DNA from: CBDAQR01 sp965199055
Lineage (GTDB): Bacteria; Pseudomonadota; Gammaproteobacteria; Pseudomonadales; Halieaceae
DNA: 64,000 bases
Reading direction: 5' to 3'
NCBI GenBank assembly: GCA_965199055.1
Contig: CBDAQR010000004.1
Coordinates: forward strand, 248,001-312,000
The position numbers and the translations under genes are program-made. This document shows positions 1 through 8,218 of the stretch, piece by piece. Position 1 is the first letter of the stretch. Every line of letters starts with the position of its first letter. The notes beneath the pieces were generated by a model. That model searched no databases. It saw only the letters and a list, made by a program, of their open reading frames with translations, and was not told the DNA's origin.

Positions 1-207
1 GTGGCGAAAACGATGGACGACTACATCCAGATAGCGGTAACGCTAGCAACCAATCCGGAAAAGTTGGAACTGGTGCGCGCAGGTTTGCGGGAGCGGGTTG
101 AGCGATCGCCCCTGTGCGATAGCGACCTGTTTGCCGGACACCTGGAGGCACTCTATTGCGAGATGATCGATGAGCGTCGTCAAATTCTGACTGGCGCGGA
201 TCATTGA
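1..207 (+). CDS. C-terminal fragment of a probable SPINDLY/OGT-family glycosyltransferase (5' end outside window)
   Basis: The reading frame is open at the first base of the window and stops at 205-207, so this is the tail of a longer gene. The 68 visible residues include a stretch ending LRAGLRERVERSPLCDS-like followed by FAGHLEALYCEMI. This resembles the C-terminal helix of TPR-linked O-GlcNAc-transferase (SPINDLY-type) proteins, where a segment of the form 'LA..P..L..LR..LR.R...SPLCD...F...LE..Y..M' closes the glycosyltransferase domain. No TPR repeats or catalytic residues are visible because they would lie upstream. Family assignment rests on this short motif only. The fumarase promoter region follows directly. 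Confidence 0.5.
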   Translation: MAKTMDDYIQIAVTLATNPEKLELVRAGLRERVERSPLCDSDLFAGHLEALYCEMIDERRQILTGADH

Positions 208-309
208 TTTTTAAACCCCGTTGACGTGCCATTTTCGAGGGTGATGGCTAGCGCGTAGGCGCGTACAATGCCTATCTTTCGCTCAAATCTGATTCAATCG
301 AGGTACCGC

Positions 310-1833
310 ATGACTGTTATTCGCCAGGATGACTTTATCGACAGCGTGGCCGATGCGCTGCAATTTATTTCTTACTTTCATCCGCTGGATTTTGTTCAGG
401 CCGTGCACCAGGCCTACGAGAAGGAGCAGAATCCTGCAGCTAAAGATGCCATGGCGCAGATTCTGATCAATTCACGGATGTGTGCCCAGGGGCATCGCCC
501 GATCTGCCAGGATACCGGCATCGTCACCGTCTTCCTCAAAATAGGCATGAATGTGCAGTGGGAAGCGGATATGTCGGTTTCGGATATGGTTAACGAAGGT
601 GTGCGTCGTGCCTACCTGCATCCGGATAATGTGTTGCGTGCCTCTATTCTTGATGACCCGGCAGGGGCGAGAAAGAACACCAAAGACAATACCCCTGCGG
701 TTATCCATATGGAGGTTGTCGAGGGCGATACCGTAGACGTGCAGGTCGCTGCCAAAGGCGGCGGCTCCGAGAACAAGTCCAAACTGGCGATGCTCAACCC
801 CTCCGACAGCATCGTGGATTGGGTGGTTAAGACCTTGCCCACGATGGGAGCGGGCTGGTGCCCGCCGGGCATGCTGGGCATCGGTATCGGTGGTACTGCG
901 GAGAAGGCGGCAGTGCTCGCGAAAGAGTCCCTTATGGAACCCATCGATATCCAGGAATTGCGTGAGCGTGGCCCTTCCAATCGGGTCGAGGAATTGCGAT
1001 TGGAAATCATGGAGGCGGTGAACAAGCTCGGTATTGGCGCCCAGGGTCTGGGCGGTTTGACGACGGTCGTCGACGTCAAGATCAAGGACTATCCGACGCA
1101 TGCGGCCTCCTTGCCGGTGGCAATGATTCCCAACTGTGCCGCGACTCGGCACGCGCATTTTGTGCTGGACGGCAGTGGGCCGGCGCTGCAGACGCCTCCG
1201 AGTATCGACGACTGGCCCGATATCACCTGGGAAGTCGGTGAAAATGTGAAGCGAGTCGACCTGAATACGGTGACTGCGGAGGAGGCCGCTAGTTGGCAAC
1301 CGGGCGATACTTTGTTGCTCTCGGGTAAAATGCTCACCGGGCGTGATGCTGCCCACAAAAAGATGAAGGAGCTCATCGAAAGTGGGGAAGGTCTCCCGCC
1401 TGAGGTCGACCTTGAGGGCAAGTTTATATACTACGTGGGCCCTGTAGATCCCGTGCGAGATGAGGTGATGGGGCCGGCCGGCCCGACCACAGCCACGCGT
1501 ATGGACAAGTTCACGGACTTCATACTCGAGCACACGGGTCTAATGGGCATGATCGGCAAGGCTGAGCGCGGGCCCGCTGGCATCGAGGCTATTAAGAAGC
1601 ACAGGTCTACCTATCTGATGGCTGTCGGCGGAGCGGCCTATCTGGTTGCAAAGGCGATCACCGACGCCAAAGTAGTAGCCTTCCCCGAGTTGGGCATGGA
1701 GGCCATCTACGAGTTTGAGGTCAACGAAATGCCGGTCACTGTGGCGGTAGACGTCAATGGTGAGTCGGTGCATCAAACCGGCCCTGCCATCTGGAAAGCG
1801 AAGATCGAAGAGCAGGCGATAGAAGTCGTTTAA
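310..1833 (+). CDS. fumA: Class I (4Fe-4S) fumarate hydratase
   Basis: Interconverts fumarate and L-malate in the cytosolic TCA cycle. The 507-residue protein has the two-domain class I layout: an alpha domain to about residue 290 and a beta domain with the PVDPVRDEVMGPAGPTTATR-type signature near residue 380. Three cysteines positioned as cluster ligands are Cys66 (in RPICQDTG), Cys184 (GWCPPG) and Cys276 (IPNCAATRH). The frame is open from 268, but the ATG at 310 is preferred because GAGG lies six bases upstream and the protein then begins MTVIRQDDF, like family members. Class I enzymes are oxygen- and iron-sensitive. The gene is monocistronic here, and no class II fumC is in the window. 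Confidence 0.95.
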   Translation: MTVIRQDDFIDSVADALQFISYFHPLDFVQAVHQAYEKEQNPAAKDAMAQILINSRMCAQGHRPICQDTGIVTVFLKIGMNVQWEADMSVSDMVNEGVRRAYLHPDNVLRASILDDPAGARKNTKDNTPAVIHMEVVEGDTVDVQVAAKGGGSENKSKLAMLNPSDSIVDWVVKTLPTMGAGWCPPGMLGIGIGGTAEKAAVLAKESLMEPIDIQELRERGPSNRVEELRLEIMEAVNKLGIGAQGLGGLTTVVDVKIKDYPTHAASLPVAMIPNCAATRHAHFVLDGSGPALQTPPSIDDWPDITWEVGENVKRVDLNTVTAEEAASWQPGDTLLLSGKMLTGRDAAHKKMKELIESGEGLPPEVDLEGKFIYYVGPVDPVRDEVMGPAGPTTATRMDKFTDFILEHTGLMGMIGKAERGPAGIEAIKKHRSTYLMAVGGAAYLVAKAITDAKVVAFPELGMEAIYEFEVNEMPVTVAVDVNGESVHQTGPAIWKAKIEEQAIEVV

Positions 1834-1906
1834 TCCCGGATAGTGTTAGTGGGGTGACCTTAGATGCACCCAAAGGAAGACAATCGATAGATTACGGGGC
1901 GATTGC

Positions 1907-3340
1907 TTGAGCAACAGCTTTTACTGGCACGATTATGAGACGTTCGGGGTTGATCCCAGTAGGGATAGGCCGGTGCAATTCGCCGGCCTGCGCACTGATG
2001 CTGAGCTGAATATCGTCGGTGAGCCCCTGGTCATATATGCGCGGCCCTCGCGCGATGTGCTGCCTCATCCGGGCGCTTGCCTGGTCACAGGGATCACTCC
2101 CCAGGTCGCATTGGAACAAGGGCTGCGGGAAGCCGAATTTATCGCCCGAATCCACGCCGAGATGTCAGTTCCAGGCACCTGTAATGTCGGTTACAACAGC
2201 ATCCGTTTCGATGACGAGGTCACACGCTATACGCTCTATCGGAATTTCTTCGACCCCTATGAGCATACTTATCTTTATGGTAACTCGCGCTGGGATATCC
2301 TCGATATGGTGCGCCTCACCTATGCGTTGCGTCCGGAGGGTATAGAGTGGCCGCTCGGTGATGATGGTCGACCGAGCTTTCGGCTGGAGCTGCTGACGGC
2401 GGCAAACGGCATCGGCCATGAGGCCGCGCACGATGCGCTCTCCGATGTGGAGGCTACGATCGCGCTGGCAAGACTGATCCGGGATCGACAGCGGCGACTG
2501 TTTGATTATGCTCTGGGTATGCGAGACAAGAAGACGGTGCTCGCGCAACTCGACCTGCAGGCCATGAAACCGGTGCTGCATGTCTCCGGTATGTTTGGTA
2601 CCGACCGTCACAATATCGCACTGGTCGCGCCTATCGCCCAGCACCCCACCAATAACAACGAGATCATCTGTTTCGATCTGTCGTCTGACCCCTCCCAGCT
2701 GGCGGACCTGGATGTCGATACACTGCGTCAGCTGCTGTTTTCGCCAAGTGCCGAGCTACCGGAGGGTACCGAAAGGCCAGGGCTCAAAAGCATCCATATC
2801 AACAAGTCGCCCATGGTGATGACGCCGAAGCTGCTCGATGAGGCCACCGCCGAGCGATTGGGTATCGATGTTGCGCTTTGCAGGGACCATCGCAGCCGTC
2901 TGCAGGAAATCGATGGCTTGATTCGCAAAGCGCAGACGATTCACGCGGGTCGTGATTTCCCTGATGTAAAAGACCCAGACCGCATGCTCTATGCGGGTGG
3001 TTTTTTCAGTGATGCCGACAAGCGAGCGATGGAGCAGGTCAGGAGTGCATCTCCCCAAGAGCTGGCCATTACGAGTTTCCCCTTCGAAGATGGTCGTCTT
3101 GCCGAGATGCTGTTTCGTTACCGGGCGAGAAACTATCCCGAATCCTTATCTCCGGAAGAACAAGCGCAGTGGGAGGAGTTCCGTTTTCAGTATCTCACTG
3201 ATCCCGACGCCGGTGCGGGTATCACCCTGGAGGATTTTCAGGCTGATATTGAATTGCGGTTAGCGGATCAACAACTGGAAGCGAACGCGCGTCGATTGCT
3301 GGAAGACTTGCTAGAATACGGCGATTCGTTGCTGGCCTGA
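1907..3340 (+). CDS. sbcB: Exodeoxyribonuclease I
   Basis: Degrades single-stranded DNA 3' to 5' and acts in recombination and mismatch repair. The 477-residue length equals that of E. coli ExoI. The N-terminal DnaQ-fold exonuclease carries Asp9 and Glu11 in HDYET, a middle acidic motif in GYNSIRFDDEV, and the closing AAHDALSDVEAT segment with His and Asp, which is the DEDDh arrangement. The C-terminal SH3-like and helical parts follow. The start codon is TTG at 1907 with only a weak purine-rich stretch upstream; no better in-frame ATG or GTG exists before the conserved FYWHDYET. The next gene starts five bases after the stop, so the two are probably co-transcribed. Confidence 0.95.
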   Translation: MSNSFYWHDYETFGVDPSRDRPVQFAGLRTDAELNIVGEPLVIYARPSRDVLPHPGACLVTGITPQVALEQGLREAEFIARIHAEMSVPGTCNVGYNSIRFDDEVTRYTLYRNFFDPYEHTYLYGNSRWDILDMVRLTYALRPEGIEWPLGDDGRPSFRLELLTAANGIGHEAAHDALSDVEATIALARLIRDRQRRLFDYALGMRDKKTVLAQLDLQAMKPVLHVSGMFGTDRHNIALVAPIAQHPTNNNEIICFDLSSDPSQLADLDVDTLRQLLFSPSAELPEGTERPGLKSIHINKSPMVMTPKLLDEATAERLGIDVALCRDHRSRLQEIDGLIRKAQTIHAGRDFPDVKDPDRMLYAGGFFSDADKRAMEQVRSASPQELAITSFPFEDGRLAEMLFRYRARNYPESLSPEEQAQWEEFRFQYLTDPDAGAGITLEDFQADIELRLADQQLEANARRLLEDLLEYGDSLLA

Positions 3341-3345
3341 GTACC

Positions 3346-3933
3346 ATGCCCAATCCGAGCACTGAAACCCATCTGCCTGACGCACTTCGCACTCGCCCGC
3401 GCGACCCCAGAGGTTATCCTGTTCCCCACAGCGCCTGGCAAGATCCCGCAACCGGTGAGTACGACTTTCGCATACTCGATCAAACCATTCGTCTGGCCGA
3501 TCTGGAAGAGCGCTTGTGCGCCATCAGCGGTGAGCCCATGCCGGAAGGGGAATACTGGTTTATCGGTGGTCCTTCGAGCTTTGAGCAGCGGGTGTTTGTG
3601 GATGGCCCCATGCTGCAAGAGGTAGCGGAGTATAGTTTGCAAGTCTGTCCGCATCTTGCGTTACTGGCCTCGCAGTACCGCGGTGTCGGTATCCCCGACG
3701 ATGTCCGCTTGGAAGGCCCCTCCAGGGAGAAATCAGAGATACTTATGCTTGGCCGCACCCGCTCTTATGAGATCGTGGAAATCGAAGGATTTCCCTATGT
3801 CAGAGCCGCGCCCTGGAATGCCGTGAACTGGTGGAGCGGTGGCGAGCGTCTCGACAAGCAGTCTGCCCTGGCGCTCTTGGCCAAAGTGGCTCCGGAGATC
3901 GATATTTCCCAGGGCGGCCGTCTCAAGCGGTAG
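3346..3933 (+). CDS. Uncharacterised protein, possible degenerate relative of a zinc-ribbon family
   Basis: Function unknown. The 195-residue soluble protein has no signal peptide or membrane segment. The middle (about residues 60-110) reads C-x-x-S-G-E-P-M, then a FIGGPSSF-like turn, an R-x-F-x-DGPM-x-x-E-x-AEYSL stretch and CPHLALL. This layout recalls small proteins common in actinobacteria and their phages with CWVCG-x-P, VGP, PPMH-x-EC and CPFL motifs, but here several of the zinc-binding Cys/His positions are lost. That relationship is inferred from motif order only. It starts five bases after sbcB and is followed by pyrB after 76 bases, so it is probably co-transcribed with sbcB. Confidence 0.75.
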   Translation: MPNPSTETHLPDALRTRPRDPRGYPVPHSAWQDPATGEYDFRILDQTIRLADLEERLCAISGEPMPEGEYWFIGGPSSFEQRVFVDGPMLQEVAEYSLQVCPHLALLASQYRGVGIPDDVRLEGPSREKSEILMLGRTRSYEIVEIEGFPYVRAAPWNAVNWWSGGERLDKQSALALLAKVAPEIDISQGGRLKR

Positions 3934-3975
3934 CTGTTCGGGGATTATTACCGTTTCTTGACCCTTCCCGCCGAT

Positions 3976-3981
3976 TATAAT
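3976..3981 (+). promoter_or_regulatory. Candidate -10 hexamer for pyrB inside a small inverted repeat
   Basis: A perfect TATAAT lies 29 bases before the pyrB GTG and is flanked by CCGCC (3968-3972) and GGCGG (3983-3987), which can pair. No good -35 hexamer is seen at the usual distance, so this is a candidate only. Confidence 0.35.
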
Positions 3982-4009
3982 GGGCGGCGTACAGAGCAGG
4001 GGACGCAGC

Positions 4010-5026
4010 GTGCAGTTTGCCGGCAGCCACATACTTTCAGTCAATCAGTTCGAGCGGGCAGATATCGAAGCCATTTTCGATGTAGCAGACCGCATGGAAC
4101 CCTATGCTCACCGTAAACGCATTACCCATGTGCTAGATGGCGCCATTCTGGGGGCGATGTTTTTCGAGCCCAGCACCCGCACCCGCGTGAGTTTCGGTTG
4201 CGCCTTTAATTTGCTCGGCGGCCATGTGCGTGAGACGACCGGCTTTGAGCACTCGGCGATCGCGAAAGGGGAGTCACTCTACGATACTGCCAGGGTAATC
4301 AGTGGTTATAGCGATGTGGTTGCTATGCGTCACCCGGAAGCCGGTTCCGTCAGCGAATTCGCCAGCGCCAGTCGGGTACCGGTGATCAATGGCGGCGACG
4401 GCGCTAATGAGCATCCCAGTCAGGCGCTGCTCGATTTATATACCATACGCAGCGAAATGCGCGGCAGCGGCGGCACCATCGATGGGCTGCGTATCGCTTT
4501 GATCGGCGATCTGCGTTTCGGCCGCACGGTGCACTCTCTATGCAAACTGCTGACCCTGTTTAAAGGCCTCACCGTGCACTTGATATCGCCGGAAGAGCTA
4601 AAAATGCCCGGTGAGATTGTCGAGGCGATGCGCGCCGCAGGCCATAGTGTCACCGAGACCGATGAACTGGAAACACACATCGCCCACGTTGATATTGCCT
4701 ACTCCACACGAATTCAGGAGGAGCGCTTTGGTTCCAAGGAAGAGGCGGATCTCTACCGCGGGCGCTTCCGCTTGAATCAGAATATCTACACCCAGCACTG
4801 CGAGCCCAATACCGTGATCATGCACCCCTTGCCGAGGGACTCGCGCTCAGACGCTAACGAGCTGGACAACGATCTCAACGACAATCCCAACCTCGCCATT
4901 TTCCGGCAGACCGACAACGGCGTGCTGGTGCGAATGGCGTTGTTCGCCATGGTATTGGATGTGGTCGATCAGGTAGACCGCGAAGCCCGCGACGTGAATT
5001 GGTATACCGGTAGCCGGTTCCAGTAA
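4010..5026 (+). CDS. pyrB: Aspartate carbamoyltransferase catalytic chain
   Basis: Condenses carbamoyl phosphate with aspartate in de novo pyrimidine synthesis. With the GTG at 4010 the protein has 338 residues. Carbamoyl-phosphate loop FEPSTRTR is at residues 52-59, HPSQALLDLYTI begins at His135 and MHPLPR is at 271-276, all diagnostic of transcarbamylases; the aspartate specificity is inferred from overall sequence. The frame is open from 3980, but 4010 is chosen because AGGGGA lies six to seven bases upstream and the product begins VQFAGSHILSV. At 338 residues it is longer than the 311-residue E. coli chain. No pyrI regulatory-chain gene is adjacent. The second transcarbamylase in the window, at 47659, is argF. 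Confidence 0.93.
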   Translation: MQFAGSHILSVNQFERADIEAIFDVADRMEPYAHRKRITHVLDGAILGAMFFEPSTRTRVSFGCAFNLLGGHVRETTGFEHSAIAKGESLYDTARVISGYSDVVAMRHPEAGSVSEFASASRVPVINGGDGANEHPSQALLDLYTIRSEMRGSGGTIDGLRIALIGDLRFGRTVHSLCKLLTLFKGLTVHLISPEELKMPGEIVEAMRAAGHSVTETDELETHIAHVDIAYSTRIQEERFGSKEEADLYRGRFRLNQNIYTQHCEPNTVIMHPLPRDSRSDANELDNDLNDNPNLAIFRQTDNGVLVRMALFAMVLDVVDQVDREARDVNWYTGSRFQ

Positions 5027-5028
5027 TC

Positions 5029-5640
5029 ATGGACATGCAATTCGGCGCCGATGCTGTGCGCGTTCTTGAGGATGACACCGTTTGGCAGGGTCATTACGCC
5101 ATGCGGCGCCTGCGGCTGCAGCACCAGTTGTTTGCCGGCGGTTGGAGTGCAGAGCTTCAGCGAGAGATTTTCGAACGCGGCGATGCGGTGGGTGTGTTGC
5201 CCTGGGACCCGATAAACGACGAATTGGTGATGTTGGAGCAGTTTCGCGTCGGCGCAATTCGCGCTACGGATTCACCCTGGATGCTAGAGCTGGTCGCCGG
5301 AGTGGTCGAGGCGGGCGAAACCGACGCCGAGGTGGCAAACCGCGAGGCCAGGGAAGAGGCCGATCTGGAAATTCTGCAGTTAGAGCCGATTGCCTCCTTC
5401 TATCCCAGTGCAGGAGCGTGTTCCGAGCAGGTGCGCTTGTTTATCGGCAGGGTGGACAGCCAGGGCGCCGGCGGTGTGCATGGCTGTGTGGATGAAGGAG
5501 AAGATATTCGGGTACATCGCCTACCGCGTGCGCAGGTGCTCGAACTACTCGCTAAAGGCGCTATCAACAACGGTCACACGCTGATCGCTCTGCAGTGGCT
5601 CGCACTCCACGGCGAGCAATTGCGCGAGCGCTGGAGCTGA
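5029..5640 (+). CDS. nudF: ADP-ribose pyrophosphatase (Nudix hydrolase)
   Basis: Hydrolyses ADP-ribose to AMP and ribose 5-phosphate, a clean-up reaction. The 203-residue protein contains a complete Nudix box at residues 91-113: GVVEAGE, then REAREEADL, matching G-x5-E-x7-R-E-x-x-E-E. The N-terminal part carries the beta-strand segment QLFAGGWS and GDAVGVLPWDP typical of the NudF/TrgB type. The start is two bases after the pyrB stop, so the genes are probably co-transcribed. The substrate is inferred from family resemblance. Confidence 0.88.
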   Translation: MDMQFGADAVRVLEDDTVWQGHYAMRRLRLQHQLFAGGWSAELQREIFERGDAVGVLPWDPINDELVMLEQFRVGAIRATDSPWMLELVAGVVEAGETDAEVANREAREEADLEILQLEPIASFYPSAGACSEQVRLFIGRVDSQGAGGVHGCVDEGEDIRVHRLPRAQVLELLAKGAINNGHTLIALQWLALHGEQLRERWS

Positions 5641-5644
5641 TGCG

Positions 5645-7243
5645 GTGAGTCAGGAACAGACATCGGCTGCCTTGAGCGGGCAAGATAGCGGCCTATTGCG
5701 CTCCAGTGCCGTCGTGGGCTCGATGACCATGCTCTCTCGCGTGCTGGGACTGGTGCGCGACATTGTCATTGCAGGGTTTGTCGGTGCTACCGCCAATGCT
5801 GACGCCTTTTTCGTCGCTTTCAAAGTACCGAATTTCCTGCGCCGTCTTTTTGCGGAGGGCGCCTTCTCCCAGGCATTTGTGCCGGTTCTTGCGGAGTACC
5901 GCGAAGGTGGCGCAGCCGCGGCGGTGAAAGATCTTCTGGACCGGGTAGCGGGTGTGCTGGGCGGCACGCTGTTGCTGCTGACCAGTTTGGTTATCGTCGG
6001 CGCGCCGGTGGTGACTGCAGTGTTTGCGCCGGGTTTCCTGGCGGATGAGTACAAATATGCGCTCACCGCAGACATGATTCGCATCACCTTTCCCTACCTG
6101 TTCCTGATCTCTATGACCGGTTTTTGTGGCGCGGTGTTGAATAGCTACGGCCGCTTCGCGGTACCGGCGTTCACGCCGGTGTTGTTGAACCTGTCGCTGA
6201 TTGGAGCGGCGTTGGTGGCCGCGCCCTGGTTCGAAGAGCCCGTATTTGCACTGGCCTGGGGGGTAATGCTGGCGGGGATCGTACAACTACTGTTTCAGCT
6301 GCCATTTCTTTATAAGCTCGAGCTAGTGCCGCGGCCTCGCTGGGACACCCAGCACGATGGTGTTCGTCAAGTAATGAAATTGATGGTGCCGGCGCTGTTC
6401 GGCGTGTCGGTCAGTCAGATCAACTTGCTGTTGGATACAGTATTGGCATCCTTCCTGCCCACTGGCAGCGTGTCATGGCTGTACTATTCAGACAGGCTCA
6501 CAGAGTTGCCGCTGGGTGTGTTTGGTATCGCTATCGCCACGGTGATATTGCCGCGTTTATCGTCTTTACAAGCTGGCGCCGCCGCGGAGCGTTTTTCAGA
6601 AACACTGGATTGGGCGATGCGCTCGGTGCTGCTGATCGCCGTACCGGCCGCTGTCGCGTTGGTATTCCTCGCCGAACCCATACTGATTACCTTGTTTCAG
6701 TATGGCGCTCTGGGGACGTCTGACGTGCATATGGCCAGCCTTAGTCTGCAAGCCTACAGCGTGGGACTTATCGCGTTTATGCTGGTGAAAGTGTTGGCGC
6801 CGGGCTTTTATGCGCGTAAAGACATGGTGACACCGGTGAGAATTGGCATTACCGCTATGGTCGCTAATATGATCATGAATCTGGCATTTGTGATCCCGCT
6901 CTACCTGATCTGGAACATCGGCCATGTTGGCCTGGCGCTGGCCACCAGCCTCGCCGCCTGGCTGAATGCCGGCTTGCTCTACCGGGGCTTGCGCCGTGAC
7001 CAGGTGATTCGCTTGCAACCGGGCTGGTGGGTTTTTCTGGGCCGGCTGTTGGCGGCCAGCGCGATGATGGTGCTGGCGCTGGCGCTGGTAACGCCGGAAA
7101 TCGACGTCTGGCGTGAGCTGGACTGGCGCGGTCGAGCCGAGTGGTTAGGTGCTCTGGTAATTCAGGGCCTGATTATTTACGTTCTGGTGCAGCTTATTCT
7201 GGGTACGCGCCTGCGAGATTTTTACACCCAAAAGCCCTCCTGA
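5645..7243 (+). CDS. murJ: Lipid II flippase MurJ
   Basis: Moves lipid II across the inner membrane for peptidoglycan synthesis. The 532-residue protein is almost entirely hydrophobic with about 14 membrane segments. The N-terminal signature is readable: SMTMLSRVLGLVRDIVIAG, then FFVAFKVPNFLRRLFAEGAF, which holds the conserved arginines of the central cavity. The start is GTG at 5645 with GGAG nine bases upstream, four bases after nudF. It opens the murJ-ribF-ileS-lspA-fkpB-ispH run. In many gammaproteobacteria rpsT sits just upstream of murJ; here rpsT is about 30 kb away, at 36547. Confidence 0.95.
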   Translation: MSQEQTSAALSGQDSGLLRSSAVVGSMTMLSRVLGLVRDIVIAGFVGATANADAFFVAFKVPNFLRRLFAEGAFSQAFVPVLAEYREGGAAAAVKDLLDRVAGVLGGTLLLLTSLVIVGAPVVTAVFAPGFLADEYKYALTADMIRITFPYLFLISMTGFCGAVLNSYGRFAVPAFTPVLLNLSLIGAALVAAPWFEEPVFALAWGVMLAGIVQLLFQLPFLYKLELVPRPRWDTQHDGVRQVMKLMVPALFGVSVSQINLLLDTVLASFLPTGSVSWLYYSDRLTELPLGVFGIAIATVILPRLSSLQAGAAAERFSETLDWAMRSVLLIAVPAAVALVFLAEPILITLFQYGALGTSDVHMASLSLQAYSVGLIAFMLVKVLAPGFYARKDMVTPVRIGITAMVANMIMNLAFVIPLYLIWNIGHVGLALATSLAAWLNAGLLYRGLRRDQVIRLQPGWWVFLGRLLAASAMMVLALALVTPEIDVWRELDWRGRAEWLGALVIQGLIIYVLVQLILGTRLRDFYTQKPS

Positions 7244-7249
7244 TTTGGC

Positions 7250-7255
7250 TATAAT
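7250..7255 (+). promoter_or_regulatory. Candidate -10 hexamer upstream of ribF
   Basis: A perfect TATAAT lies 34 bases before the ribF ATG, within the 45-base gap after murJ. A -35-like TTTACA at 7221 is too far away (23-base spacer). It could give the ribF-ileS-lspA genes their own promoter. Confidence 0.35.
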
Positions 7256-7288
7256 GCCGGGTTTGATCGGCAACCCCTCCCGACTGTC

Positions 7289-8218
7289 ATGGAGCTCATA
7301 CGCGGTCTTCACAATTTGCGGCCACGGCATCGTGGTTGTGTCGCCACTATCGGCGCCTTCGACGGGGTCCATAACGGGCATCGGGCCGTATTGGGCCACC
7401 TTCTGGATAAGGCGGCGGAGTTGCAGCTGCCATCGGTGGTGATCCTCTTCGAGCCTTTGCCAAGAGAGTACTTTGCCCCAAGGGAAGCGCCCTCGCGCCT
7501 GATGAGTTTTCGGGAAAAGCTGACAGCTTTGCGGGAGTTAGGGGCCGATCGAGTGTTGCGGGTGCGTTTTGATGAAAGCCTGCAAAGCATGAGTGCCCAG
7601 GAATTTATCGACAAGATATTCGTCGATGGACTGGGGGTGCGGTATATCGTGGTGGGTGATGATCTGCGCTTTGGCCGCGGTCGAGAGGGCGACTTTGACC
7701 TGATGACGGAGCAGGGCAAGCGCTACGGCTACGAGACCATGCACACAGCCACGCTGGGCGTATCAGGTACCCGGGTGAGCAGTACGCGCATTCGGCAGGC
7801 GCTGGAGGCGGCAGATTTTGGGCTGGCCGAGGAGTTACTCGGCCGACCCTACAGCATGACTGGCAAGGTCGTGTACGGCGATCAAAGAGGCCGCACACTG
7901 GGTGTGCCGACGGCGAATTTGCAATTGCATCGCTTGCGTTCCCCGCTTGCCGGGGTATACGTCGCCAGCGTTGATTTACCCGGCACCAGCGGCCTGCCGG
8001 CGGTCGCGAATGTTGGTACACGGCCCACGGTGGGCGAAGGGTTTCGAGCCAACCTCGAGGTTCATTTGTTGGATTTTGAGGGGCTGTTATACGGCAAGTC
8101 ACTAACCGTGACTTTCCTGGAAAAACTACGGGAGGAGCAGAAGTTCGACTCCCTGGAACTGCTGAAAGAGCAAATACACAAGGACATCGCCCGCGGGCGT
8201 GAATTTTTTGAACAATGA
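7289..8218 (+). CDS. ribF: Bifunctional riboflavin kinase / FAD synthetase
   Basis: Makes FMN from riboflavin and then FAD. The 309-residue protein has an N-terminal nucleotidyltransferase domain with ATIGAFDGVHNGH near residues 19-31 (GxFDGxHxGH) and SSTRIRQAL near residue 167, which contacts the nucleotide. The C-terminal flavokinase domain begins at GKVVYGDQRGRTLGVPTAN near residue 193, with the PTAN motif. The ATG at 7289 has no strong ribosome site. Its stop overlaps the ileS start by four bases (ATGA), indicating translational coupling. Confidence 0.95.
   Translation: MELIRGLHNLRPRHRGCVATIGAFDGVHNGHRAVLGHLLDKAAELQLPSVVILFEPLPREYFAPREAPSRLMSFREKLTALRELGADRVLRVRFDESLQSMSAQEFIDKIFVDGLGVRYIVVGDDLRFGRGREGDFDLMTEQGKRYGYETMHTATLGVSGTRVSSTRIRQALEAADFGLAEELLGRPYSMTGKVVYGDQRGRTLGVPTANLQLHRLRSPLAGVYVASVDLPGTSGLPAVANVGTRPTVGEGFRANLEVHLLDFEGLLYGKSLTVTFLEKLREEQKFDSLELLKEQIHKDIARGREFFEQ

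Noticed and set aside
472..1533. Long open frame (353 codons) on the minus strand opposite the fumarase gene
   Set aside because: It is a mirror of the codon-biased fumarase coding strand, with no recognisable protein motif and no ribosome site.
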